A stretch of DNA of 64,000 bases from Spirochaetia bacterium (lineage in GTDB: Bacteria; Spirochaetota; Spirochaetia; Treponematales; Treponemataceae). The position numbers and the translations under genes are program-made. The DNA lies in the NCBI GenBank assembly GCA_900767955.1, contig CAAGBC010000038.1:3001-67000 (forward strand). The letters run 5' to 3'. This document shows, piece after piece, positions 18,159 to 28,100 of the stretch; position 1 is the first letter of the stretch, and each line of letters opens with the position of its first letter. Under the pieces are notes generated by a model, which did not search any database, was not told where the DNA came from, and saw nothing but the letters and a program-made list of their open reading frames with translations.

Positions 18159-19442
18159 ATGTATGAATATTTAATAGAAGGTGGATTTCCTATCAAAGGA
18201 ACAATAACCGCAAGTGGAAACAAAAATGCAGCACTTCCATGTATTGCCGCAACTTTACTTACTGCAGAAAGTGTAACATTACACAACATTCCAGAAATTG
18301 AAGATACTTCTGTAATGCTTAATATTTTGCAATCATTTGGTGTAAAAGCCACAAACATAAAAAAACACAGCTGGAAAATCGAAGCAAAAAATGTAAAAGC
18401 ATCTTGTATTCCTGCTGAATTATCAAAAAAAATTCGTGCATCAATTCTTTTTGCAGGACCACTTCTTGCAAGATGCGGAAAAGCTGAAATGTTACCTCCA
18501 GGAGGAGATGTAATCGGCAGACGAAGAGTTGATACTCACTTTTTAGCATTAACTCAGCTTGGTGCAAGAATTGATGTAAACGGACAATTCACATTTACTG
18601 CAAATAAATTAGTCGGAACAGATATATTCCTTGACGAAGCATCTGTAACTGCAACAGAAAATGCAATTATGGCAGCTGTTCTTGCAGAAGGAAAAACAAC
18701 TATTACAAATGCAGCTTGTGAACCACACATCCAAGATTTATGTAATATGCTCAACTTAATGGGTGCAAAAATTACAGGAATTGGAAGTAACATCCTTTAT
18801 ATTGAAGGCGTTGAAAAACTCCACGGATGCGAATTCACAATTGGTCCTGATTACATGGAAATTGGTTCATTCATTGGTCTTGCCGCTGCTACAAAAGGTT
18901 CTATCACAATCGAAGGAATCAAGCCAGAAGATATGAGACCTTTAAAAATAGGATTTAACAAATTAGGAATTTCATGGACAATAAACGGAACAACACTTTC
19001 TGTTTCTTCTGTTCAAGAAATGAAAACAAATGCAGATATTGGTTCAAAAATCCCTAAAATCGACGATTCTCCTTGGCCAGGATTTCCACCAGATTTAACA
19101 AGTATCATGACCGTTGTTGCAACACAAGTTGAAGGAACAGTTTTAATTTTTGAAAAAATGTTTGAATCAAGAATGTTCTTTGTTGATAAATTATTAAACA
19201 TGGGAGCTCAAATTACATTATGTGACCCACACAGAGCTGTAGTTTCTGGGCCATCAACACTTCACGGTGACCACTTAGTTTCTCCAGATGTAAGAGCTGG
19301 CATGGCAATGGTAATCGCTGCAATGGCAGCCCACGGAGAAAGCAGAATCAGCAATGTTTATCAAATAGAACGAGGCTACGAACACTTAGTTGAACGCTTA
19401 CAAGGTTTAGGCGCAAAAATCAAAAAAGTTTCAGTAGAATAA
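18159..19442 (+). CDS. murA: UDP-N-acetylglucosamine 1-carboxyvinyltransferase (Cys-to-Asp MurA)
   Basis: First committed step of peptidoglycan synthesis: enolpyruvyl transfer from PEP to UDP-GlcNAc. 427 aa, full length. The N-terminal NKNAALPCIAATLL and the later SVTATENAIMAAVLAEG and DIGSKIPKIDDSPWPGFPPDLTS segments are typical. The catalytic-loop Cys (E. coli C115, in PGGCAIG) is Asp here: PPGGDVIG with D117. In known MurA enzymes this Asp keeps activity but prevents covalent attack by fosfomycin. This looks like a natural, ancestral state and not damage. It follows pepT; a tandem repeat lies just downstream. Confidence 0.97.
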   Translation: MYEYLIEGGFPIKGTITASGNKNAALPCIAATLLTAESVTLHNIPEIEDTSVMLNILQSFGVKATNIKKHSWKIEAKNVKASCIPAELSKKIRASILFAGPLLARCGKAEMLPPGGDVIGRRRVDTHFLALTQLGARIDVNGQFTFTANKLVGTDIFLDEASVTATENAIMAAVLAEGKTTITNAACEPHIQDLCNMLNLMGAKITGIGSNILYIEGVEKLHGCEFTIGPDYMEIGSFIGLAAATKGSITIEGIKPEDMRPLKIGFNKLGISWTINGTTLSVSSVQEMKTNADIGSKIPKIDDSPWPGFPPDLTSIMTVVATQVEGTVLIFEKMFESRMFFVDKLLNMGAQITLCDPHRAVVSGPSTLHGDHLVSPDVRAGMAMVIAAMAAHGESRISNVYQIERGYEHLVERLQGLGAKIKKVSVE

Positions 19443-19475
19443 ACATATAAAATACCAAAAGTTGTTGAACCAAAG

Positions 19476-19698
19476 CAAATCCGTGTGGAACAAAAAAAAT
19501 GCCACACGGATTTGTTCGCAGCTAACGCTACTCACTTAGTTTTTTCAACAAAAAATCGCGAAGGTCGTTAGACCTGAGCAAATCCGTGTGGAACAAAAAA
19601 AATGCCACACGGATTTGTTCGTAGCTAACGCTACTCACCTAGTTTTTTTTCAACAAAAAATCGCGAAGGTCGTTAGACCTGAGCAAATCCGTGTGGAA
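19476..19698. repeat. 103-105-bp tandem repeat built of palindromes
   Basis: Two full units (19476-19578 and 19579-19683) plus the first 15 nt of a third. Each has a 12-bp hairpin AAATCCGTGTGG/CCACACGGATTT, an AGCTAACGCT core (19521-19530, 19624-19633) and an AGGTCGTTAGACCT hairpin (19563-19576, 19668-19681). Units differ at only a few positions and in T-run length. It lies between convergent genes. Single, diverged copies of the same modules occur at 43-48 kb. Confidence 0.92.
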
Positions 19699-19735
19699 AT
19701 AAAACAAATCTCACACAACTTTTTTATGCTAAAAA

Positions 19736-21565
19736 TTACTCACTATAAGTTTTTCTTGATAAAAATAAAATAGACACAATAAATAGCAATAAAATATAAA
19801 ATACTATTCCTAAAATTAATGCAAAATCAATTCCAACTAAACTTAAAAAGCCATAATTAACAAATCTGAACAAAACAAATAAAATATTGTAAATAACATG
19901 GAAAGAACACGCAAAAATAGGGAATACTAAAACCCATTTAAATTTAAATAATTTATCTTCCAAAAGCCGACCGTTCCATGCTGTATAAGCAATAAATATC
20001 AATAAAACAAGAACAAATAATGGATACAAAATTCTATCTAGCAAAGTCTGACAAACAACTTCTTGTGAATATCCAAAAAATGTAGCTTTATTCATAAACT
20101 TAAACAATGAAATTATATTCATACTGTCTAAATCAGCAGAAGCTTGTTTTACTAAATCAAAATCTTCATAAGAAATTGGTAACAATACAAAGTTTTCTTC
20201 AAAATATCGTCCATAACCACCTTTTCTAATTGGTTTATGAATCACACCTTCTTTATTTCTGTCTACAGAATTAACCATGATATAAGGAATTTCTTTAATT
20301 GAATCAGTAATTCCAATTAGTTTTTTAGATTCTGCATCAAAGAAATCTGTACTAAGCGAAGACATTTTTGCATACGGAACATATTTTCCTAATTTATACT
20401 TACCATCATAATCAATAACAAAAATTGACAAACCTCGTAAATACTGAACAAGACTTGCTGATTCTGCAACTGGTGTTACACCTTTTATAAAATAAACAGA
20501 AGTAGTTCCGTCATTATTTCTTATAGAAAAATGAACATTATTTACAGTTTCAAAACCTTGCAAATTAAAAGTTTCATCAATAAAGAAATATTCTTCTTCC
20601 AATTTTTCATTAGCAAAATTCAAATAACGAACAACATCAGGATCTACTGATAAAGCTTTTGATTTTAATGAAAGTGTTCTAAAAATGTAATATGCCTTTA
20701 AAAAATCACCACTAATTAACGCACTATATCCTTCAACTTTTTTTGCATAAATCTTTTGTTCTTCTGTAAGCTTTTCTGCTTGAGCTTGAGAAATGTGATT
20801 CCATGCAACTGCAGAAATATCTTTTAACGCAGGAACATTTATATCTTTTGGTGAAGATGCATCAATAGCCATTTGTGCATAATAATGAGCCCCAAACCAG
20901 TCTTCTTTATCAAGGCATTGTTGAGCTGTTATTAATAATTTAAAAACAGAATATGGTTCTTCAGGAAGAATTCTATTCTGAAATTTTTCTATTTTTTTTA
21001 TTTTCTTTGATACAGATACTTTTGGCACATCTTGAGTTTTATTTGCCGCTAATTCAGAAGCAATCATTAATTTTTGAACATCTTCATTTGTTGGGTCTAT
21101 TTCATTTGCTAATTTTGCATACTCAAAGGCTAATTCAGCATCACCTTGTGCAAAAAGTTTTGCAGCAACACGCTTATATTCACCCATTAATTCAAGACGA
21201 TCTTGGTAATAATTTAATTTTTTATTTAATGCAGGTTCAAAAACTTCTGTAGAAATAGTTAAAATAAACACAGAAACAAGACTTAAAATCAAAACTTTCT
21301 TATAGCGACCAAACATCGCATTAGAAAATCTTACTTTACTACCACTTTGATTTACACCAAATCCAACAGACCAACCAACGAGTAATCCTGTTCCTAGAAT
21401 TGCAGGTAATATATGAATAAATGTTTTTAATCCAAAAAAGAATCTATAAGAATTTTCACTTAAAGAAACAACCTTTGGTATAGCTGCAAAGAAAAATCCA
21501 TAACAAAGGCAAAGCAAAAAGGAAAATACAGTAAATACAATAGTAATAATATAAGTTCGTTTCAT
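19736..21565 (-). CDS. Polytopic membrane protein with TPR-like middle, 609 aa
   Basis: Last gene of a five-gene envelope operon. Three N-terminal transmembrane segments (about 5-27, 48-70, 88-110) are followed by a roughly 380-residue soluble part. That part begins with helical repeat-like stretches (AKLFAQGDAELAFEYAKLA, LLITAQQCLDKEDWFGAHYY) typical of TPRs and then becomes beta-rich. Three more membrane segments end the protein. I cannot assign a known function. The start abuts the previous gene's stop directly (0-nt gap). It is conserved-looking and perhaps spirochaete-specific; an assembly or secretion role for the upstream barrel/FecR proteins is only a guess. Confidence 0.75.
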   Translation of the reverse strand: MKRTYIITIVFTVFSFLLCLCYGFFFAAIPKVVSLSENSYRFFFGLKTFIHILPAILGTGLLVGWSVGFGVNQSGSKVRFSNAMFGRYKKVLILSLVSVFILTISTEVFEPALNKKLNYYQDRLELMGEYKRVAAKLFAQGDAELAFEYAKLANEIDPTNEDVQKLMIASELAANKTQDVPKVSVSKKIKKIEKFQNRILPEEPYSVFKLLITAQQCLDKEDWFGAHYYAQMAIDASSPKDINVPALKDISAVAWNHISQAQAEKLTEEQKIYAKKVEGYSALISGDFLKAYYIFRTLSLKSKALSVDPDVVRYLNFANEKLEEEYFFIDETFNLQGFETVNNVHFSIRNNDGTTSVYFIKGVTPVAESASLVQYLRGLSIFVIDYDGKYKLGKYVPYAKMSSLSTDFFDAESKKLIGITDSIKEIPYIMVNSVDRNKEGVIHKPIRKGGYGRYFEENFVLLPISYEDFDLVKQASADLDSMNIISLFKFMNKATFFGYSQEVVCQTLLDRILYPLFVLVLLIFIAYTAWNGRLLEDKLFKFKWVLVFPIFACSFHVIYNILFVLFRFVNYGFLSLVGIDFALILGIVFYILLLFIVSILFLSRKTYSE

Positions 21566-22507
21566 TTAATATTCTCGCTTTCGAAGACAAGTAGAAATAA
21601 TGCCAATTGTAATTAAAACAATTCCCACAACAAAATTGATTATTGCTAAAAGTAATTCACTTCCCGAAAACAAATTATTTGAAGGAATCAATGAATGTAA
21701 TAATTCAAATCGTTCAGAATAATATATGCCATTAAACAAGATGATAAAACCTTGCATAAAAATAATCATAAAAGTATTAATTAATTTCCAACTACTAACT
21801 CTAATCAATCCATAAACAGACCAAAGCGCAAAACCAAAGGAACAAATCAAAAGCCATGAAAAAATTCCTTTATTCAAAGCATTGAATAAATTTTCTTCCA
21901 CATTAGCAAATATTTTCATTATTCTGTAAGGAATATTATGTAGTGAATTATTTATAATAGGATCAGCAAAAGGATAAGTTATTTTAGCAAATTCAGAATC
22001 ACTAGATACATCTAACTGTTTTATACTTCCAAATGAATCAGGTTTTGAATCAATGGAAATTACTTGAATTATATCACCTTTTTGTTCTTCTAAAAAATAA
22101 TAGTAAACATTGCCAACCCGTCTAAAATATCCTCTAGAAAGAATATTTTCTGGCTCAGCTTCAGCAATTTTTTCTACCATGGGATTAACATAATTTATAC
22201 ATTTTAATGTCAACGGAAGAAAAACTAACCAAGTAAGTAATCCCAAACAAGAATAAAATATTGCACAAGAAATAGGATTTGAAAAATGTCTCACTTTATA
22301 CAAAGACAAATACATTCCCATTATCAACAAAACTATAGGAAGAAAAACAAACAAACCTTTTACCAAAGGATATTTAGAAAAAGCAACTGGAAACCCTGCC
22401 ACTAAATTTATATTACTATAATATTGAGTATATATAAAAACACCAAGCAAGCTACCAACAAAAAGGAACAATATATACTGAAGAACAAGAAACCATGCTT
22501 TTTTCAT
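21566..22507 (-). CDS. Hypothetical membrane protein, 313 aa
   Basis: About six transmembrane segments: residues near 7-28, 47-68, 80-103, 216-236, 241-265 and 280-303. An extracytoplasmic loop of some 110 residues lies between the third and fourth (EPENILSRGYFRRVGNVYYY and onward). Family not recognised. The 3-membrane, large loop, 3-membrane layout mirrors the 609-aa neighbour, so the pair may form a complex. The gene starts 3 nt after the FecR gene's stop and ends directly at the 609-aa gene's start. The YYYFLEEQKGDIIQV segment loosely recalls LptF/LptG-type permease loops, but I would not name it on that basis. Confidence 0.72.
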   Translation of the reverse strand: MKKAWFLVLQYILFLFVGSLLGVFIYTQYYSNINLVAGFPVAFSKYPLVKGLFVFLPIVLLIMGMYLSLYKVRHFSNPISCAIFYSCLGLLTWLVFLPLTLKCINYVNPMVEKIAEAEPENILSRGYFRRVGNVYYYFLEEQKGDIIQVISIDSKPDSFGSIKQLDVSSDSEFAKITYPFADPIINNSLHNIPYRIMKIFANVEENLFNALNKGIFSWLLICSFGFALWSVYGLIRVSSWKLINTFMIIFMQGFIILFNGIYYSERFELLHSLIPSNNLFSGSELLLAIINFVVGIVLITIGIISTCLRKREY

Positions 22508-22510
22508 AAA

Positions 22511-23383
22511 CTATTTTATAGTGATATTTACAATTACATCTGCAGTTGTTTTAGCAGAAGGAATAGAAGTTGAACCAACAGAACCTTGTGTTGAACCAGA
22601 ACCTGTTACAACAGTTTCATTTCCTATTAATGAAACATTTCCTTCTTTAATTTTATCTTCTGTTGAAACACCTAAATATGAACCTTTTGCAGGCATAACA
22701 CCATTTCCGTCTTGAAAGTTTGTATATTGCCCAGCAGTAATTATTACACCATTTGGTTCCAAAGGATTAATATCAACACCAGAAGTAAAAGAATTTGTAT
22801 CACCGTCAGCAGGAAGAACATCATCTGCATTTTTTACTTGGTCATCATTTGCACCAGCACTTCCATCAGCAGGAGTTGTGATTCCATAAATTTTTGCATC
22901 AAACATAGATGCAGGAATTACATTTACACCACCTGAATAGCATATTACAGAACCGTCTCCAAGCATCATATAATCTGTACCACGCACAGAAGCCACGGCA
23001 ACTGGATTTCGGGAAATATATCCTACTCTTTTATTTTTTGAATGATTTACTGTTGATCTTACTGAACCAGTATTTAAATAAACAGAAACTGTATCCTTTT
23101 TTTCAGAAGATGACAATTTTTCTAGTGTAATACGAGATAAAGGGCCCATTTTCATAATTGAATCTTGATATTTCAAAATTAGTTCAGATTTAAAACCTGT
23201 AGAAATCATTTCGCCTTGATAAACTTTATCACCTTTTGCAAGTGTAACCCAAGCATTATTTCTATTTACTTCAACTTTACCTACAAAAGAAACAACAACA
23301 GCACTTGATGCAAAAGTCATAAAGCTACAAATAAAAGAAAGTAAACAACATAAAACAAATTTTCTTGAAAAACCAAATTTCAT
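22511..23383 (-). CDS. FecR-domain secreted protein
   Basis: 290 aa with a signal peptide (MKFGFSRKFVLCCLLSFICS, cleavage near residue 27). A FecR domain follows: VVSFVGKVEVNRNNAWVTLAKGDKVYQGEMISTG and onward to SVRGTDYMM. FecR domains usually lie in the periplasm and bind partner proteins or glycan-like ligands. No sigma/anti-sigma pair is present here, so it is not classical FecR signalling. The C-terminal 120 residues are low-complexity and Gly/Asp/Thr-rich, suggesting an exposed or flexible tail. It is third in the five-gene envelope operon, 31 nt after the barrel-like protein gene. Confidence 0.82.
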   Translation of the reverse strand: MKFGFSRKFVLCCLLSFICSFMTFASSAVVVSFVGKVEVNRNNAWVTLAKGDKVYQGEMISTGFKSELILKYQDSIMKMGPLSRITLEKLSSSEKKDTVSVYLNTGSVRSTVNHSKNKRVGYISRNPVAVASVRGTDYMMLGDGSVICYSGGVNVIPASMFDAKIYGITTPADGSAGANDDQVKNADDVLPADGDTNSFTSGVDINPLEPNGVIITAGQYTNFQDGNGVMPAKGSYLGVSTEDKIKEGNVSLIGNETVVTGSGSTQGSVGSTSIPSAKTTADVIVNITIK

Positions 23384-23414
23384 TTAAGCAACTCCTATAA
23401 TAGAACGCTTCAAA

Positions 23415-24566
23415 CTAAAAAGCTAAATTCAAATTTACAGACATTCTTGTTTGATTGTCTTTTGAATCTTGTCCGTAAAACTGACCCATTGAAGCAGATA
23501 ATTGAACATCATCAAATATATTCCAAATTATATTTGATTCCCATTGAATTCCTCTGTAATCCATACTTTCTTCTGTAAAATCAGCAACATAAGCACCTTT
23601 TGCAGAAATTAAACATTTTTGCAAAATAGATACAACTGCGCCTAATTCCGCTTTGAACAAATTTGAACATTCAGTATTTTCATAAGCAAGAATTACAGAA
23701 TTTGAAGTTACACCAGTAAATGCATCAAACAGTCCATTTTTGCCAGAAGCATACAAAGCTGAACATTGCAAAGCAAATGGTTCAGAAACGAAGTATTTAA
23801 TAGTGAGTTCAGAACAATTCATTAAATTTTCAAAATTAACAGTTCCAAACACAGATGACAAAGAATAATTCAAACCTTTTGCTAAATATCCATCAAGTTC
23901 AATATTTGCATAATAACGATTAAAATCATCACCATTTAAATCTAAGAATCCCCACCCTTGAATATTTAACTGCTGATTTGCAAACAATGAAGGAAAATTA
24001 AACATCACGCTAACAGGAACATACTTTGGAGCTAATGTATAAAAATCATTAGATGCTTCTTTGTATTTTGTTTCAGCAGGAGTTAAAACTGTAACTTCTT
24101 TTGAATTTAACAAACCTGTATACCCACCATACAAACTGATATTTGTAAAAACACCAGCATACTTTAAGTATAAACCATCAGAAGATTGTGCAAAAACTTT
24201 TCTAGAAGAATCTACAATTGGAAATCTTCCTGCCATAATAAACATTTTATTTACATTATTAAAAGAAAGTTCAGAAACAAACTTGAACATATTCAAGTTC
24301 ACAATATTTTGTAATCCAACAGGATTATTGCCTGCATCTTCATACTTAAAATGATAAGAAACATCACCTACAAGATATGAAGAATTACTTTTATTAAAAG
24401 GAATTTTTGTCCACAAACTCAAAGAATCATTTTGATTTAATTTTAATGAATCAAATTCTTGACCTTTAAATTCTGTAGAATTAACTAAAGAAATCCCCCA
24501 TTCATACCCAAAAGAAGAAGGCAACAGTAACATAGCAAATAAAATACTAATTAAACTTCTTTTCAT
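23415..24566 (-). CDS. Probable outer-membrane beta-barrel protein, 383 aa
   Basis: A signal peptide (MKRSLISILFAMLLLPSSFG) precedes alternating, aromatic-capped strands (SSYLVGDVSYHFKY, LNIQGWGFLDLN, LQCSALYASGK). It ends MSVNLNLAF, a final Phe as in outer-membrane barrels recognised by BamA. No family name can be given. It is second in the operon, 7 nt after the 174-aa secreted protein's stop. Together with the FecR-domain and membrane proteins it suggests a dedicated surface or transport assembly. Confidence 0.68.
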   Translation of the reverse strand: MKRSLISILFAMLLLPSSFGYEWGISLVNSTEFKGQEFDSLKLNQNDSLSLWTKIPFNKSNSSYLVGDVSYHFKYEDAGNNPVGLQNIVNLNMFKFVSELSFNNVNKMFIMAGRFPIVDSSRKVFAQSSDGLYLKYAGVFTNISLYGGYTGLLNSKEVTVLTPAETKYKEASNDFYTLAPKYVPVSVMFNFPSLFANQQLNIQGWGFLDLNGDDFNRYYANIELDGYLAKGLNYSLSSVFGTVNFENLMNCSELTIKYFVSEPFALQCSALYASGKNGLFDAFTGVTSNSVILAYENTECSNLFKAELGAVVSILQKCLISAKGAYVADFTEESMDYRGIQWESNIIWNIFDDVQLSASMGQFYGQDSKDNQTRMSVNLNLAF

Positions 24567-24573
24567 ACCGTTC

Positions 24574-25098
24574 CTACCTTCTAACCTTTAATTCTTCTAA
24601 TTCAGGGATATTTATATCAGATGATTTTTGTTCTTCATTGGAACTAATTACTTTTCCATATTTCAAATCACCCAATGTAAATAAATTCAAAACATCTCTT
24701 CCTGACGGATAAAAATGTGGGTCAATATTAACAGGTATTATTCCATCATTTTTAAACTGATTAAAAGCATATCGTGGAGACCCTTTTGAAATTCTGAACA
24801 TAAGGCCACCTTTCACATCCCACAATTTTGCAAAAAAATAGGATAAATCTTTGTAATTTACAAATTCAGAAGGAACAACTTTATCCAAAAGGAGTTTTTC
24901 TTGATATAAAGCATTCATTGAATCAATGTAGCTTGCCTTTTCTGAAACAAGATTCTCATGAACAGCAACCAAATATGAAACTTGTCCATAAGTAACTTTT
25001 TCAGCACCAAGTAATTCTGTTATAAATTCTGCTGACTGACTATAAATATTCAATGAAAAAACAAAAAAAACTAAACAAAAAATTCTTTTTAAACACAT
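24574..25098 (-). CDS. Secreted hypothetical protein, 174 aa
   Basis: First gene of the five-gene envelope operon. The N-terminus MCLKRIFCLVFFVFSLNIYS is a signal peptide; there is no convincing lipobox. The mature part is helical and then contains LMFRISKGSPRYAFNQFKNDGIIP. That segment resembles the helix-turn style of small periplasmic repeat-homology domains but matches no family I can name. The C-terminus (EEQKSSDINIPELEELKVRR) is charged. The ATG is 7 nt before the next gene's region, and all five genes are on the minus strand with gaps of 0-31 nt. Confidence 0.68.
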   Translation of the reverse strand: MCLKRIFCLVFFVFSLNIYSQSAEFITELLGAEKVTYGQVSYLVAVHENLVSEKASYIDSMNALYQEKLLLDKVVPSEFVNYKDLSYFFAKLWDVKGGLMFRISKGSPRYAFNQFKNDGIIPVNIDPHFYPSGRDVLNLFTLGDLKYGKVISSNEEQKSSDINIPELEELKVRR

Positions 25099-25185
25099 AG
25101 ATAAATCTTAATCCATAAAAGAACTATTGTCTAGTTTTTAAAATAATATATTAAAATAAAAATCTTTCTATAATATATGTTATTT

Positions 25186-28100
25186 TTATTTATACAAATC
25201 AACAAGTCGCATTAATCGTTCAAAATTAGCTTTTGAAACATTTTCACTTTTTTTGAACAAATATTCTCCTCGTTGAAGATTTTCAAATAAAAGTTTTGAA
25301 TACCGAGTTTCATTACTCAAAAAATCTCTATAAGAACCATCACCAATACTTGAAGACAGAGTAAACGGATTTTTTCCTTGTGCCTTTAATTCAGGATTAA
25401 ACGAAAATAAATTCCAATATCCTGATTTTACAGCATTTTTCATCACTTTTTGACATTGTTTCATTCCGCCTTTTATACCATGAAGTTCACAAGGAGAATA
25501 AGCAATTATTAACGAAGGCCCATTATAAGATTCAGCTTCTTTTATAACTTTTATTGTATGAACTGGATTTGCCCCTAGTGCAACTTGAGCTACATAAACA
25601 TATCCATAAGTCATCATCATTTCTGCAAGATTTTTTTTGCTTACATCTTTTCCCGCCACAGAAAATTGGCCAACTCCACCAATATTTGAAGCTTTTGAAC
25701 TTTGCCCACCTGTATTGGAATACATTTCTGTATCAAACACAAAAACATTTACATTATGCTTACTTGCAAGAACATGATCTAATCCACCAAAGCCAATATC
25801 GTAAGCCCACCCGTCTCCACCAAAAATCCACACAGATTTCTTTTGTAAATAATCCTTTTGCAAAAGGATTTCTTCTGCAAGCTCTGAAGAATCTTTTTCC
25901 AATTCTTTTATTAAATTTTCCGTTGGGATAATATTTTCTTTTGTTTTATCCTTTGAAGTAATAAAATCTAAAATTGCTTTTTTAAGTTGTTCCGACGATG
26001 TATTTTTTAAAAGCATTTCCAGTTTTTCAATTAAATTATCACGAATGTGCTTTTGACCAAGATAAATTCCAAGTCCAAATTCTGCATTATCTTCAAACAA
26101 GGAATTTGCCCAAGCAGGTCCTTTTTTTGAAATATTATTCACAGTGTAAGGACTTACACCACCAGGCCCTCCCCAAATTGAAGAACAACCAGTTGCATTT
26201 GCAATATACATTTGTTCTCCGAACAATTGCGTAATCAACTTTGCATAAACAGTTTCTGCACATCCTCCACAAGCACCAGAAAATTCCAACAGCGGTTGAT
26301 TAAACTGACTAGACATTAATTCAGGAAGTTCGGAAGTTTCAAGTTTTTTGTTGATATTTTTACGCAAATAATCAAAAACATTTTGCATATCTTTCTGACT
26401 TTCCTGTGGAACCATTTGAATTGCACCAACAGGACAAGTTTCCACACAAACGCCACATCCACTGCAATCTAACGGAGAAACAGAAATTGTGAATTGATAA
26501 TTTTTCAACTTTTGATTTTTTGCAGGAATCAGCTTTGTATTCATAGGAACATTTTGAACTTCTTCATTGGAAAGTAAAAATGGCCTTATAGTTGCGTGAG
26601 AACAAACTAGGGAACACATTGTGCATTGAATACATTTATTTTTATCCCATTCAGGAACAAATTCTGCAATTCCTCTTTTTTCGTAGGCGGAACCACCTAA
26701 TTCAAAACGCCCATCAATATTTTTCATAAACGCAGAAACAGGAATTTCATCACCTTCCATCAAAGATAATTTTTCTATGAAATTTATTCTGTCGTACAAA
26801 GGCTTTTGGTTTTCATTAGTAGTTTCATTTTGAATTTGAATTAATTCCATTTTTACTTTGGAAATATTTTTTATTCCTAAATCTACTGCATTGCAATTTT
26901 TATTTACAACATCAATTCCTTTTGAACTAAATTTTTGAATTATTTTTTCCTTGATTAATGCAACAGCTTTTTCAATAGGAATAATTTTAGTTAGATAAAA
27001 AAATGCGCTTTGCAAAATAGTATTTACATACTTTCCAAGTTTTAATTCCTGGGCAATTTTTACAGCGTCAATTTTGTAAACGGTAATATTATTTTGAATC
27101 AAATAGTTTTTATCTTCTTGGCCAATATGTTCAAACAATTCTTCATCTGTCCAAGATGTATTTAATAGAAGAATTCCGTCTTTTTTTATTTCTTTTATGA
27201 TATTAAATTTATTCAGAATATATGACTGACTGTGACAAGCTACAAAATCAGCTTTTTTTACATAATAAGAACTTTTTATTGGAACTTTTCCAAAACGCAA
27301 ATGTGAAATCGTAATTCCATTTGTTTTTTTTGAATCATATTGAAAATATCCCTGCACATTATTTTCAGTATAATCACCAATAATTTTTATAGAATCTTTA
27401 TTTGCGCCAACAGTTCCATCACCGCCAATTCCCCAAAACTTACATTCATAAATTTCACTAGGGCAAGTGTGAACTAAATATTTTTTTTCATTTAAACTTA
27501 AATTAGTCACATCATCTGTAATTCCAATTGTAAATCGCTGTTTTGGATTTGATTTATTCAATTCATCATATACAGCCAAAATCTGTGCCGAAGTTGTATC
27601 TTTTGAACTAAGCCCGAATCTTCCGCCAATAATTAAACAATCTTTCATTTGTGACTGCTTCAAAGTTGATAAAACATCTACAAAAAGTGGCTCTCCCAAA
27701 GCACCAACTTCTTTAGTTTTATCAAGCACTGCAATTTTTTTTACTGTTTTTGGAATTACATCAAGTAAGCCTTGCCCATACCAAGGTCTGTACAATCGAA
27801 CTTTTACTAAACCGACTTTTTCACCTTGTTTCAAAAGATAATCAATTGTTTCTTCTATTACATTACAAACTGAACCCATTGCAATTATTATTCTTTCAGC
27901 ACCAGGACTTCCGTAGTAATTAAACAAATCATAATCAGTTCCCAATTCGCAATTAATTTTTTTCATGTATTTTTTTACGATTTTTGGAACATTATTATAT
28001 GCGCAATTGCAAGCTTCTCTATGCTGAAAATAAATATCAGGATTTTCGTGAGAACCTTGCATTACTGGATGATTAGGATTTAACGCCTTTGTTTTAAATT

